In this document: positions 43,544 through 52,050 of the stretch, piece by piece
How positions within the stretch are numbered: the first letter of the stretch is position 1
Layout of the letters: every line of letters starts with the position of its first letter
Assembly (NCBI RefSeq): GCF_000297395.2
Contig: NZ_HF570108.1
Location: 5,244,636 to 5,308,635 of the forward strand
Direction of reading: 5' to 3'
Length of the DNA: 64,000 bases
DNA from: Micromonospora lupini str. Lupac 08
GTDB lineage: Bacteria; Actinomycetota; Actinomycetes; Mycobacteriales; Micromonosporaceae
The notes under the pieces: model-generated
Seen by the model: only the letters and a program-made list of their open reading frames with translations
What the model was told of the DNA's origin: nothing
Database searches by the model: none
Program-made: the position numbers and the translations under genes

Positions 43544-45001
43544 TCAGGCGATGACGGACGGCTCCCGCCAGCGCTGCCGGCCGGTCCGATCCAGGTCGTA
43601 GCGGACCGTGGCGATCCGCTCCACGGCCTCCACCAGGTCGGCGGCCGGCAGGGTGAACGGCAGCCGCAGGAAGCGTTCCAGCGTGCCGTCCAGACCGAAC
43701 CGGGGGCCGGGCGCGAGCCGGACGCCCACCTCCTCGGCGGCCCGGGCGAGCGCGCTGGAGACCGGGCCGTCCAGCTCGGCCCAGAGGGTCACGCCGCCGC
43801 GCGGCACTGTCACCCGCCAGTCCGGAAGTCGGTGCGCCAGCGCCTCCAGCAACGCGTCGCGCTGGGCGGTGAGCTGGGCCCGACGGTCCGCGACGATTGC
43901 CGCCGCGTCGCCGAGCAGGTGCACCGCGACCAACTGGTCGAGCACCGGGCTGGACATGTCCATGCCGACCCGGACTGCGGCCAGCCGCTGCACCTGCGGC
44001 GCGGAGGCGCGTACCCAGCCGATCCGCAGGCCACCCCAGTACGGCTTGCTCATCCCGCCGATGCTGACCACCCGGGAGTGCCTGTCGAACGTGGCCGTGG
44101 GCGGGGGCAGCTCGGTGCCGTCCAGCGGCAGGTCCACGAAGGACTCGTCGACGATCAGGTCGGTGCCGACGGCGTGGGCGGCCGCGACCACCCGCTCGCG
44201 CAACGCGGACGGCATCAGGTGCCCGGTCGGGTTCTGGAACTCCGGAATCAGGTACGCCAGCTTGGGCCGGGTCTGCCGCAGGCTGCCCAGCAGCAGGTCG
44301 GGCTCCCAGCCACCGGCGTCGGCGGACAGCCCGTGAGTTGTGATCCGGGCCCGTCTGCTGCCCAGCGCGGCGAGCGCGTTGGGGTAGGTCGGGGACTCCA
44401 CCAGAACGCTCCCGCCGGGTGCCAGGGCGAGGCGCAGCACCAGGTCCAGGGCGTGCTGGGTGCCGCTGGTGACCATGATCTGGTCAGCCGAGGTGGGCAG
44501 CCCGCGGGCGGTGTAGCCGGCGGCCACCGCCTCGCGCAGCTCGCCGATCCCGGTCGGGTGGTAGCCGGCCCCGCCCAGGTAGCGGGGCAGATCCTCGGCG
44601 GCGGCCCGCGCGGCGCCGAGTAGCTGCGGTGGGGCGGCCAGCGCGGCGACACCAAGGTCGATCATCTCCCGGTCGTCCAGCGGGGTCCACAGACCCGTGC
44701 TGGCGACCCGGTGGTTGCCGGGCAGCATCGTCCAGCTGCCGGCGCCCCGGCGACTGGCCAGGTGCCCGGTCTCGCGCAGCTCCCGGTAGGCGGCGGTGAC
44801 CGTGGTGCGGCTGATCCGCAGCGCCTCGGCCAGCTCGCGTTCCGCCGGGAGGCGGACACCCAGGGGAAGCCGGGCGTCGGCGAGCAGGCCACGCACCGCG
44901 CCGGCCAGGGCGGCGTAGTCGGGACTGCGACGACGGCCCGGCAGCGCGTGCCACTGCCCCAGCAACCGGGCCAATTGGACGCCTCGCACCTGACCTGTCA
45001 T
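43544..45001 (-). CDS. MocR/PdxR-family regulator (GntR-type HTH fused to aminotransferase fold)
   Basis: 485 residues from ATG 45001 with GAGGAG upstream. The N-terminal winged helix (about 25-95) has LPAERELAEALRISRTTVTA and YRELRETGHLASRRGAG, the GntR signature. The rest is a fold-type I aminotransferase domain, with EFQNPTGHLM and the PLP lysine in SIGGMSKPYWGGLRIGW. MocR proteins sense PLP or an amino compound and bind direct repeats. It is divergent from a YczE-like membrane protein and shares a 59-bp intergenic region carrying ATTGGC repeats, so it most likely controls that gene (inference). Confidence 0.9.
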   Translation of the reverse strand: MTGQVRGVQLARLLGQWHALPGRRRSPDYAALAGAVRGLLADARLPLGVRLPAERELAEALRISRTTVTAAYRELRETGHLASRRGAGSWTMLPGNHRVASTGLWTPLDDREMIDLGVAALAAPPQLLGAARAAAEDLPRYLGGAGYHPTGIGELREAVAAGYTARGLPTSADQIMVTSGTQHALDLVLRLALAPGGSVLVESPTYPNALAALGSRRARITTHGLSADAGGWEPDLLLGSLRQTRPKLAYLIPEFQNPTGHLMPSALRERVVAAAHAVGTDLIVDESFVDLPLDGTELPPPTATFDRHSRVVSIGGMSKPYWGGLRIGWVRASAPQVQRLAAVRVGMDMSSPVLDQLVAVHLLGDAAAIVADRRAQLTAQRDALLEALAHRLPDWRVTVPRGGVTLWAELDGPVSSALARAAEEVGVRLAPGPRFGLDGTLERFLRLPFTLPAADLVEAVERIATVRYDLDRTGRQRWREPSVIA

Positions 45002-45016
45002 GGCCACTCCTCGGAT

Positions 45017-45075
45017 ATTGGCTTCTTCCTCCGGGAGGATTGGCACCTAGGGTGGCATGCATGGCACTGATTGGC
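45017..45075. promoter_or_regulatory. Three phased ATTGGC direct repeats with -10 box (MocR operator/yczE promoter)
   Basis: ATTGGC occurs at 45017-45022, 45039-45044 and 45070-45075, spaced 22 and 31 bp apart (about two and three helical turns). A -10 box TAGGGT (45048-45053) lies 7 nt before ATG 45061, which suggests a leaderless transcript. Direct repeats on one face of the helix in front of a divergent target gene are the known layout of MocR-type operators. Confidence 0.6.
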
Positions 45076-45720
45076 AATCTGCGGCAGCGGCCGGTGCGAC
45101 GGCTCACCCAGCTCTACGCCGGGCTCCTCCTCTACGGCGTCAGCATGGCCCTGATGATCCGCTCCGACCTGGGCCTCGACCCGTGGGACGTCTTCCACCA
45201 GGGGTTGTCCGAGCGGACCGGGCTCTCCTTCGGCACTGTCACCATCGGCGTCGGCGCCCTGGTGCTGCTGCTGTGGATCCCGCTGCGCCAGCGGCCCGGC
45301 CTCGGCACCGTCAGCAACGTGGTGGTGATCGGCCTGGTGGTGGACGCCACCCTGGCCCTGCTGCCCACCGGTGGCCCCCTCGGCGTCCGCATCGTTCTGC
45401 TGATCACCGGGATCGTCGCCAACGGCGCCGCCACCGCCCTCTATCTCGGCGCCCAGTTGGGTCCCGGCCCACGCGACGGGCTGATGACCGGCTTCGTCGC
45501 CCGTCGACCCGGGCTGTCCATCCGCCTGGTGCGCACGGTCATCGAGGTCACCGTTCTCGCGCTGGGCTGGCTGCTCGGCGGCAAGGTCGGCGTGGGCACC
45601 GTCGCGTACGCGCTGGCCATCGGCCCGCTGGCCCAGTTCTTCATCCCGCTCGTCGCGGTGCCCGCCCCGGCTGCCACCGCGGGCGACCCGCCGGGCGCCG
45701 CTCCCGCCCCGGCCGGCTGA
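45061..45720 (+). CDS. YczE/YyaS/YitT-family integral membrane protein
   Basis: 219 residues with about five to six hydrophobic segments. The start LYAGLLLYGVSMALMIRSDL followed by GLDPWDVFHQGLSERTGLSF is the diagnostic opening of the YczE-like family. GPGPRDGLMTGFVARRPG is a second conserved loop. The transported compound is unknown. It is the likely target of the divergent MocR regulator. The C-terminus is a short Pro/Ala tail. Confidence 0.88.
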   Translation: MALIGNLRQRPVRRLTQLYAGLLLYGVSMALMIRSDLGLDPWDVFHQGLSERTGLSFGTVTIGVGALVLLLWIPLRQRPGLGTVSNVVVIGLVVDATLALLPTGGPLGVRIVLLITGIVANGAATALYLGAQLGPGPRDGLMTGFVARRPGLSIRLVRTVIEVTVLALGWLLGGKVGVGTVAYALAIGPLAQFFIPLVAVPAPAATAGDPPGAAPAPAG

Positions 45721-45821
45721 GCGCTCACCTACCGTTCGCGCCTCGGCACCGCGCGGTGGTGGAACGGGCTCGTTGGAGGGTGGGTGTTCCCTTCCGCGAC
45801 GCTCGCCGTCATCATCTCTGC

Positions 45822-46283
45822 ATGGGGGAGAACGGTTGGCGCTGGAGCGACGCCTGGATCTTCGTGTCGTTGGTGATCGCGAGCGGGGCCGGGCGGCACC
45901 GACGGTCCGCGACCAGTCGTCGGCCGGAGGGCGTACGCCTGACCGACGTGCTGTCCACCGCCGACCACCTCAACCGGGCGATTCCGCAGCGGCACGAGGT
46001 GGAGGTCGCGGTCCAGCGACTGGTCGGCGCGGGTCTGGTCACCGTCGCGGACGGCTGGTTCCGCATCACCGCGGAGGGTGAGCAGCTCTGGCGGACCCGG
46101 CCGCGCGCCGGGGTGGCGACGATGGTGGACACCGTGCAGGGCGTGTTGAGCCGCCGGCACGCGCCGGGTCGGGCCGAGTGGATCCTGGACGAGGCCGAGC
46201 ACGCGGCGGCCGTGCAGGAGTACGCGGTACGGTCGATCCCCACTCCCCGCCGGTCCTCCGAGGGCCACTCCGGCGGGCACTGA
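45822..46283 (+). CDS. Winged-helix-like protein, unknown function
   Basis: 153 residues from ATG 45822. The core HEVEVAVQRLVGAGLVTVADGWFRITAEGEQLWR has the helix, wing and hairpin order of PadR/MarR-like winged helices. The preceding VLSTADHLNRAIP would be the first helix pair. No wing residues allow a family call. It could bind DNA or act as an interaction domain. It stands alone between yczE and a convergent GNAT. Confidence 0.65.
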   Translation: MGENGWRWSDAWIFVSLVIASGAGRHRRSATSRRPEGVRLTDVLSTADHLNRAIPQRHEVEVAVQRLVGAGLVTVADGWFRITAEGEQLWRTRPRAGVATMVDTVQGVLSRRHAPGRAEWILDEAEHAAAVQEYAVRSIPTPRRSSEGHSGGH

Positions 46284-46340
46284 GCGCCCGGAGATCGCAG
46301 GCTTCTGGAGACGTTCGGCGTCGCGGACGCGGGCCGGCAG

Positions 46341-46883
46341 TCAGCAACGCTGGACCGGCGCTGCCGATAGCGGCAGGAGAAGCAGGTGCATGGGTGTTCC
46401 GTCGGGCATCGCTGACCCACCGACCTGCTGCCAACCCGCGCGCTGGTAGATGGCGCGGGCGGGTGCTGCCGGGTTGGACGCGAGGGTCGCCCACGGTTCG
46501 GACCGCCCGTCGAGGAGCCGGCGCATGAGTTCCGCGCCGATGCCCTCACCCCGCCGATCGGGGTGCACGACCCACTCCATCACCGCGAACTTGTCGGCGT
46601 TCCGGACGTGGGCGGGCGGCTCGGTGTCGGCGCGCGTCCACCACCGGCCGGCGGGCATCGTCCACCCATAGGCCGCACCAACCAGTCCGCCCGCGTCGTC
46701 GGCGGCGACGAGTGTGAACCCGGGGCGCTGCGTTTCGGCGGGCAAGCCGTTGGCGAACCCGACCACCTGCTCCGGTCCCTCGTTGTACGGCGGCTCCGCG
46801 TAGACGACCGCGTACAGGCCGACCAGCGCCGGAAACACAGCGATAGCCGATCCGGGGTTGTGCGCGGTGTACGTCACGGGCAT
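46341..46883 (-). CDS. GNAT family N-acetyltransferase
   Basis: 180 residues. MEWVVHPDRRGEGIGAELMR near residue 105 is the acetyl-CoA-binding motif A (R/Q-x-x-G-x-G/A as RRGEGIG). ATLASNPAAPARAIYQRAGW near 135 is the beta6-alpha4 end. The substrate is unknown. It lies 12 nt after the stop of the XRE regulator gene on the same strand, so it may be co-transcribed with it. Confidence 0.85.
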   Translation of the reverse strand: MPVTYTAHNPGSAIAVFPALVGLYAVVYAEPPYNEGPEQVVGFANGLPAETQRPGFTLVAADDAGGLVGAAYGWTMPAGRWWTRADTEPPAHVRNADKFAVMEWVVHPDRRGEGIGAELMRRLLDGRSEPWATLASNPAAPARAIYQRAGWQQVGGSAMPDGTPMHLLLLPLSAAPVQRC

Positions 46884-46894
46884 CGCGGGAGACC

Positions 46895-48112
46895 TTAGGC
46901 GTAAACCCGGTCGGCGAGTTCAACGAACGCGGTCCGAGACCGCTCCGTTGTGGGTACGGCGGTCGTGACCTGCGTGGCCACCGACCGCAGCAGGTGGTTG
47001 TGCAGGTGGGCTGGGAGCGCATCAAGGGTGTCGGCGGCGTGCCGCAATCCGTCGGGAATGTGCCCGCCACGGATCAGCCGGGCAGCCTGGTGCAGTTGCA
47101 CCTGCGCACGTAGCCGGGTCTGCGAGGCGGGATACAGGCCGAGGGCCAGATCCTGCGCGACCTCGGCTTCGGCCAGCCGGCCGGCGTGGGTGTACACCCA
47201 GGATTCGGTGTGGCGGACCCGATGCTCCGGCCACCCCCACAGCGACTCCACGTCGCTCACGATCAAGGACGGCAACCGCGGAGCGAGGTCGACGAGTTGC
47301 CGCACCGTCGCCACCGCCTCCGCATGCCGCCCGGCCAACGAGAGGGCCTGGGCCCGGCCAGCGAGTAGTCCACACGCGGCTGACGTGGCCTGCCGACCCA
47401 GCAGGGGCAGCACCTCGTCCGACAGGGCGACGACCGCCGATGGTGGTCGTCCGTCGTAGCAGCCGTTCACCACATCCCAAGCCCGCACCAACACCCGGGT
47501 CTCGGTGTCCTCGGACTGGTCGGCGATCCGATGGGCGGTCTGCCACCAGCGCCGACCCATCACGACCTGGCCTGACGCGACAAGGCTCAACGCGACGATG
47601 ACGGACAGGCGCGCAGCAGCCCGCAGGAGACCAGGTCGACGCGCGCCAGGGTCGGCGGCAATCTGGTGTTGCAGCACCGTCAGGTCGGCACTCAGATGGG
47701 CCATCAACGCGGGACGGGGTTGCCGGTAGTAGCCGTGGCCGTAGTCGGCCGCAATCTGGTCCCACTCGTCATGGCCGGGGGTCGCCGCGTCGCTGAGGCC
47801 GTGGCGAAGGGCCTCCAATCCAGCCAGGGGCGCGACGGCAGGGGCGGCGGCCAACGCCGTCATGGCACGCAGCATGGTGCGCCGGTGCAGGTCGGTGACA
47901 CCGGCCCGCTCGCTCCGGTACGCCTCGACGAGCGCGCCGTCGGCGTCCAGTGCCCGGTCGCAGGCCGTGACCAGCGCCTCGGTGGGGCGGCGGTCACCGC
48001 GTTCCACCTGAGAGATGTGGCTGTACTGGAAATGGATGATCGCACCGAGCTGTCGCAGGGACAGTTCAGCGTTCTCCCGATGCTGCCTGAGCAGCTTCCC
48101 GAAAGCGTCCAT
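46895..48112 (-). CDS. XRE-family transcriptional regulator with long C-terminal helical domain
   Basis: 405 residues from ATG 48112. An N-terminal helix-turn-helix of the XRE/HTH_31 type covers residues 1-60 (LLRQHRENAELSLRQLGAII, then SHISQVERGDRRPTEALV). The remaining 340 residues are helical with repeat-like segments around ALSLAGRHAEAVATVRQLVD and YTHAGRLAEAEVAQDLALG, which resemble TPR units. This is a common actinobacterial regulator layout. It is divergent from two small genes and close to a DUF397 gene; XRE/DUF397 pairs often act together in development or antibiotic control. Confidence 0.85.
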   Translation of the reverse strand: MDAFGKLLRQHRENAELSLRQLGAIIHFQYSHISQVERGDRRPTEALVTACDRALDADGALVEAYRSERAGVTDLHRRTMLRAMTALAAAPAVAPLAGLEALRHGLSDAATPGHDEWDQIAADYGHGYYRQPRPALMAHLSADLTVLQHQIAADPGARRPGLLRAAARLSVIVALSLVASGQVVMGRRWWQTAHRIADQSEDTETRVLVRAWDVVNGCYDGRPPSAVVALSDEVLPLLGRQATSAACGLLAGRAQALSLAGRHAEAVATVRQLVDLAPRLPSLIVSDVESLWGWPEHRVRHTESWVYTHAGRLAEAEVAQDLALGLYPASQTRLRAQVQLHQAARLIRGGHIPDGLRHAADTLDALPAHLHNHLLRSVATQVTTAVPTTERSRTAFVELADRVYA

Positions 48113-48286
48113 CGTCGGCTCCCAGCGTGTGCAGGAACGTGTGCACACCGCGCACGCCTGCCGTATGGGCAGCATATCGGCCACTCTCGGCGTATCAGCC
48201 CACCTGGCACAGCAGCTTCCAGCGGGAGTAACGGGAATGGTCGCTCGGTCGGCTGGTGCCCATATCCCCCTGCCTCGGAGCCGAGC

Positions 48287-48535
48287 ATGACCGACAGACT
48301 TCATGTGCCTGCGGGCACCCTGCTGCACTTGCTGGCATGGGAGATCACCCCCAATCCCACCAACCGCGACGAACTGGTGTGGACGGTGGTCGTAGACCAG
48401 CAGCCGGTCGGCGGCATGGTTCGGATGCGAGGGCACACGTGTGCTGGCCCCGTACCGGGCTGTGCCGGCGGGTGGTGCTTCGAAGCGCAGGTCTCGGTCG
48501 CGGCGGTCCGCGCGAACATGGGTGGAGCCCGGTGA
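48287..48535 (+). CDS. Small protein, unknown function
   Basis: 82 residues. The sequence LHLLAWEITPNPTNRDELVW and VGGMVRMRGHTCAGPVPGC suggests a compact beta-rich protein with three cysteines. It is divergent from the XRE gene. Its stop overlaps the next start (GTGA), so the two are co-translated. No family recognised. Confidence 0.6.
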   Translation: MTDRLHVPAGTLLHLLAWEITPNPTNRDELVWTVVVDQQPVGGMVRMRGHTCAGPVPGCAGGWCFEAQVSVAAVRANMGGAR

Positions 48536-49077
48536 CTGCACCCGCCGCCGAACTACTGGCCCGCTGGTGGCGGATTCTGGCTGAGCATGAGCAGCGACAC
48601 GGGCGATGCCCGATCTGCGGCACCCGCGCACGGTGCTGGGAACGGGCGGAAGCGTTCGCGAATCTGATCGCGCACGACGCGTACCAAATGGGCCCACCGT
48701 CACCGCGTGCCGAAGCCGGCGGTTCACCGCCAGCCGCGTCCCCAACCTCCATGGCAGAACACCTAGCACGACGGCAGCTTGAGGCCGATCAAGGACCTCG
48801 GTGTTTGAGTCGCACGGATCAGGGCCGCAGGCCCGCGTCCTTGAGCCCGCCGATGAATGCCATCCATTGTGGGGCGGTCACGACCAGCGAGGGGCCGCGC
48901 GGGTCTTTGGAGTCACGGATACCGACTGCGTGCAAAGCCAAAGCGACCTCGACGCACTGTGCGTTCTCGTTCAGGCTACGGCTGCTCTTGCGCCAGATAG
49001 CGGTGGTCAGGAAATCACGGTTCATGTGGTCTCCCTACCACGGGTTGGTGGGTGGCGTTGGTACCAGTCAAGCGTAG
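48532..49077 (+). CDS. Small zinc-ribbon-like protein; 3' end uncertain
   Basis: The first about 70 residues look real: ELLARWWRILAEHEQRHGRC, followed by CPICGTRARCW, a CxxC-x4-C metal-binding-like group, then RAEAFANLIAHDAYQ. Beyond about 48800 the frame runs antisense to the DUF397 gene and its sequence is low-complexity, so the true product may be shorter or the frame may shift. The open frame ends at 49077. It is coupled to the preceding gene by a GTGA overlap. Function unknown. Confidence 0.45.
   Translation: MTAPAAELLARWWRILAEHEQRHGRCPICGTRARCWERAEAFANLIAHDAYQMGPPSPRAEAGGSPPAASPTSMAEHLARRQLEADQGPRCLSRTDQGRRPASLSPPMNAIHCGAVTTSEGPRGSLESRIPTACKAKATSTHCAFSFRLRLLLRQIAVVRKSRFMWSPYHGLVGGVGTSQA
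48819..49025 (-). CDS. DUF397 protein
   Basis: 68 residues with the full family pattern: IWRKSSRSLNENAQCVEVAL, then VGIRDSKDPRGPSLVVTAPQ and WMAFI. DUF397 proteins are small actinobacterial partners of XRE regulators and influence development and antibiotic formation in Streptomyces. Here the XRE gene is 700 bp away on the same strand. It overlaps the uncertain tail of the plus-strand zinc-ribbon-like frame, which argues that that tail is not coding. Confidence 0.88.
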   Translation of the reverse strand: MNRDFLTTAIWRKSSRSLNENAQCVEVALALHAVGIRDSKDPRGPSLVVTAPQWMAFIGGLKDAGLRP

Positions 49078-49201
49078 GTCACTTGGGACTTGCGTTGAAG
49101 CAGGAGACATCGACGACATGGGGGGTACCACGTGCGCGGGGGCGAGGGTGGACCGAGCTGGGGCGTTGGACCGAGCGATAGGGACGTCGACCAGAAGTCG
49201 G

Positions 49202-49969
49202 CTAGCGCACCGGGTGACCGCTGCGGCGCAGCGCGTCCTTGACCTCGCCCACCGTCAGCTCGCCGAAGTGGAAGACGCTCGCGGCGAGCACCGCGTCGGC
49301 GCCGGCCCCGATCGCGGGCGGGAAGTGCGCCACCTCGCCGGCCCCACCGCTGGCCACGACCGGCACGTCCACCACGGCCCGCACCGCGCCGATCAGCTCC
49401 AGGTCGAAGCCCGCCTTGGTGCCGTCGGCGTCCATCGAGTTGAGCAGGATCTCCCCCGCGCCCAGCTCGGCCACCTGCCGCGCCCAGCGCACCGCGTCGA
49501 GGCCGGTGCCGCGCCGACCGCCGTGGGTGGTGACCTCGAACCCGCTGGGCGTGCCGCCGGCCGGGGCACGGCGTACGTCGAGGGAGAGCACGAGCACCTG
49601 CCGACCGAACCGGTCGGCGATCTCGGCGATCAGCTCCGGCCGTGCGATGGCGGCGGTGTTCACGCCCACCTTGTCGGCGCCCGCGCGCAGCAGCGTGTCG
49701 ACGTCGCCGACCTGCCGGACCCCACCGCCGACGGTAAGCGGGATGAAGACCGACTCGGCGGTGCGGCGCACCACGTCGAGCATGGTGCCCCGGTCGCTGG
49801 AGGAGGCGGTGACGTCGAGGAAGGTCAGCTCGTCGGCGCCGGCCCGGTCGTACGCGGCGGCCAGCTCCACGGGGTCGCCGGCGTCCCGCAGGTCGAGGAA
49901 GTTGACCCCCTTGACCACCCGCCCGGCGTCCACGTCGAGACAGGGGATCACGCGCACCGCCACCGTCAT
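49202..49969 (-). CDS. hisF: Imidazole glycerol phosphate synthase, cyclase subunit
   Basis: 255 residues, normal length. The TIM barrel starts VAVRVIPCLDVDAGRVVKGV with the catalytic Asp (Asp11 type). The second catalytic Asp is in LLNSMDADGTKAGFD near residue 145. Phosphate loops are PLTVGGGVR and PVVASGGAGE. It uses ammonia from HisH to close the imidazole ring and release AICAR. It is separated from hisA by ridA and the ohrR-ohr-oxidoreductase group. Confidence 0.97.
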   Translation of the reverse strand: MTVAVRVIPCLDVDAGRVVKGVNFLDLRDAGDPVELAAAYDRAGADELTFLDVTASSSDRGTMLDVVRRTAESVFIPLTVGGGVRQVGDVDTLLRAGADKVGVNTAAIARPELIAEIADRFGRQVLVLSLDVRRAPAGGTPSGFEVTTHGGRRGTGLDAVRWARQVAELGAGEILLNSMDADGTKAGFDLELIGAVRAVVDVPVVASGGAGEVAHFPPAIGAGADAVLAASVFHFGELTVGEVKDALRRSGHPVR

Positions 49970-50042
49970 GCCGTCACCCTATCCTCCACGTGAGGCGCGG
50001 CGGCCGACCCGACCGGGCCGACCGCCGCGCACCACGCACCGA

Positions 50043-51041
50043 TCACAGACGAACGAGCATCTTGCCCAGGTTCTCGCCGCGCAGCAGGCCGAGGAACGCC
50101 GCCGGGGCGTTCTCGATGCCGTCGACGACCGTCTCGTCGTAGGAGAGCGTGCCCTCGCGCAGCCAGCCCGCGACGTCGCGGACGAACGCGTCCCGCAGGT
50201 GGTTGTGGTCACGGACCAGGAAGCCGCGCAGGGTGAGCCGCTTGCCGATGACCAGGGACAGGTTGCGGGGCGCGGCGGGCGGCTCGGTGTCGTTGTACTG
50301 GGCGATCATGCCGCAGATGGCGGCCCGGCCGTGCAGGTTCATGGCCGAGATCGCCGCCTCCAGGTGGTCGCCGCCGACGTTGTCGAAGTAGACGTCGACG
50401 CCGTCCGGGGCGGCGGCCCGCAGCGAGTCGCGGACCGGCCCGTCGTGGTAGTCGAACGCGGCGTCGAAGCCCAGCGCCCGCAGCCGCTCGACCTTGGCGG
50501 CCGAGCCGGCGCTGCCGATCACCCGACCCGCGCCCTTCAGCTTGGCGATCTGGCCCACCAGGCTGCCGACCGAGCCGGCCGCGGCGGAGACGAAGACCGT
50601 CTCGCCGGGCTTCATCGCGGCGACCTCCAGCAGACCGGCGTACGCGGTCAGCCCGGGCATGCCGAGCACGCTGAGGTACGCGCTGGCCGGGGCGAGGGCC
50701 GGGTCGACCTGCCGGGCGGCACCGGCGTCGAGCAGCGCGTACTCCCGCCAGCCCAGCCCGTGCAGGACGGTGTCGCCGACCGCGACGTCGGCCGACTCGC
50801 TGGCCACCACCTCGCCGATCGCGGCCCCGTCGAGCGGGGCGTCGAGGGCGAACGGCGGCACGTACGACTTGACGTCGTTCATCCGTCCCCGCATGTACGG
50901 GTCGACGGACATGAACTGGTTGCGGACCACGATCTGGCCCGGTCCGGGCGTCGGGACGTCGGTCTCGACGAGTCGGAAGGTGTCCTCGGTGGGCCAGCCC
51001 TCGGGGCGGCTCGCCAGGTGGATCTCGCGGTTGCTGGTCAT
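50043..51041 (-). CDS. NADP-dependent oxidoreductase (medium-chain, zinc-free; CurA/PTGR-like)
   Basis: 332 residues from ATG 51041. The start REIHLASRPEGWPTEDTFRL and MSVDPYMRGRMND are typical of the YncB/CurA/leukotriene B4 dehydrogenase group. The cofactor loop is FVSAAAGSVGSLVGQIAKL near 150, and VDVYFDNVGGDHLEAAI near 215 is also diagnostic. No structural-zinc cysteines are seen. It reduces activated double bonds with NADPH. It lies 47 nt after ohr and may act in the same oxidative or electrophile response (inference). Confidence 0.9.
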   Translation of the reverse strand: MTSNREIHLASRPEGWPTEDTFRLVETDVPTPGPGQIVVRNQFMSVDPYMRGRMNDVKSYVPPFALDAPLDGAAIGEVVASESADVAVGDTVLHGLGWREYALLDAGAARQVDPALAPASAYLSVLGMPGLTAYAGLLEVAAMKPGETVFVSAAAGSVGSLVGQIAKLKGAGRVIGSAGSAAKVERLRALGFDAAFDYHDGPVRDSLRAAAPDGVDVYFDNVGGDHLEAAISAMNLHGRAAICGMIAQYNDTEPPAAPRNLSLVIGKRLTLRGFLVRDHNHLRDAFVRDVAGWLREGTLSYDETVVDGIENAPAAFLGLLRGENLGKMLVRL

Positions 51042-51088
51042 CGGGTGGTCGTCCTCTCGTCCGCGGTCGGGGTCCAGGTCCGCGGGCG

Positions 51089-51520
51089 TCAGGCGGCCAG
51101 GGTCTCGCGGACGGTCAGCGCGACGTCGATGTTGCCGCGGGTGGCGTTGGAGTACGGGCAGACCTGGTGGGCCTGCTCGACGAGCTGCTCGGCGGCGTCG
51201 CGGGCGACGGCGGGCAGGTCGACGACGAGCCGCACGGTGAGACCGAAGCCGCCGCTGCCGTTCGGGCCGATGCCGACCTCGGCGGCGACGACGGAGTCGC
51301 TCACGTCGGCCTTGGCGCGGCGGGCCACCAGGCGCAGGGCGCTGTGGAAGCAGGCCGCGTAGCCGGCGGCGAAGAGCTGCTCGGGGTTGGCGGCGCCACC
51401 CGCGCCACCCATCTCCTTCGGCACCGCCAGGTCGAGCGCGAGGGTGCCGTCGGAGGTCTCGACGTGGCCGTCGCGGCCGTCGCCGGTGGCGGTCGCGGAC
51501 GCGGTGTAGAGAGCCTGCAT
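51089..51520 (-). CDS. ohr: Organic hydroperoxide resistance protein (Ohr/OsmC)
   Basis: 143 residues. The two catalytic cysteines are in GYAACFHSAL (Cys57) and QVCPYSNATRGN (Cys121), and the start MQALYTASATATGDGRDGHV is typical. It reduces organic hydroperoxides using lipoyl-protein thiols. ATG 51520 gives the usual N-terminus; GTG 51529 overlaps the regulator's stop (GTGA) and would add three residues. It is translated together with the MarR/OhrR gene. Confidence 0.95.
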   Translation of the reverse strand: MQALYTASATATGDGRDGHVETSDGTLALDLAVPKEMGGAGGAANPEQLFAAGYAACFHSALRLVARRAKADVSDSVVAAEVGIGPNGSGGFGLTVRLVVDLPAVARDAAEQLVEQAHQVCPYSNATRGNIDVALTVRETLAA

Positions 51521-51525
51521 GAGAG

Positions 51526-51972
51526 TCACTGCTCCTTCTGTCGGTGGATGGTGTCGGTGACCCGGGTGAGGGTGTCGCGCAGCGCGACGAGCTCACCGAT
51601 GCCCAGACCGGTGGCCTGCGCGATCCGCAGCGGGACGTCGCACACCTGCTCCCGCAGCGCCCGGCCCCGCTCGGTGAGGCCCACCTCGACCCGCCGCTCG
51701 TCGCGCGCCGACCGCCGCCGCACCACCAGGCCCGCCCCCTCCAGCCGCTTGAGCAGCGGGGAGAGCGTGCCGGAGTCCAACCGCAGCTCGGTGCCCAGCT
51801 CGGACACCGTGGGCGCGTCGTCGGGGCGTTCCCAGAGCACCAGCAGCACCAGGTACTGCGGGTAGGTCAGCCCCAACTCGTCGAGGATCGGCCGGTACAC
51901 GTCGGTCAGGGCGCGCGACGCGGCGTAGAGCGCGAAGCACACCTGTCGGCGCAGCACCAGGTCATCGGTCAC
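51526..51972 (-). CDS. ohrR: MarR-family hydroperoxide sensor (OhrR-like)
   Basis: 148 residues from GTG 51972. The conserved redox-sensing cysteine is at QVCFALYAASRALT (Cys12), as in OhrR. The winged helix is TVSELGTELRLDSGTLSPLL, then VRRRSARDERRVEVGLT. It should repress ohr and itself until the cysteine is oxidised. A perfect palindrome (51994-52011) lies directly upstream, and a -10 box TACGGT (51984-51979) ends 6 nt before the start. Confidence 0.92.
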   Translation of the reverse strand: MTDDLVLRRQVCFALYAASRALTDVYRPILDELGLTYPQYLVLLVLWERPDDAPTVSELGTELRLDSGTLSPLLKRLEGAGLVVRRRSARDERRVEVGLTERGRALREQVCDVPLRIAQATGLGIGELVALRDTLTRVTDTIHRQKEQ

Positions 51973-51978
51973 CCGTGA

Positions 51979-52011
51979 ACCGTAGCCCGCAATTAAGTTG
52001 TGCACAACTTA
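51979..52011 (-). promoter_or_regulatory. ohrR promoter with OhrR operator
   Basis: TAAGTTGTGCACAACTTA (51994-52011) is a perfect 18-bp palindrome of the OhrR type. It covers the -35 region of a promoter whose -10 is TACGGT (minus strand, 51984-51979), 6 nt before GTG 51972. Binding here would block RNA polymerase, giving the expected autorepression. Confidence 0.8.
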
Positions 52012-52050
52012 TCGGGCCGCAACGCGACAGTGACGAGGCCCACCGCCGGC

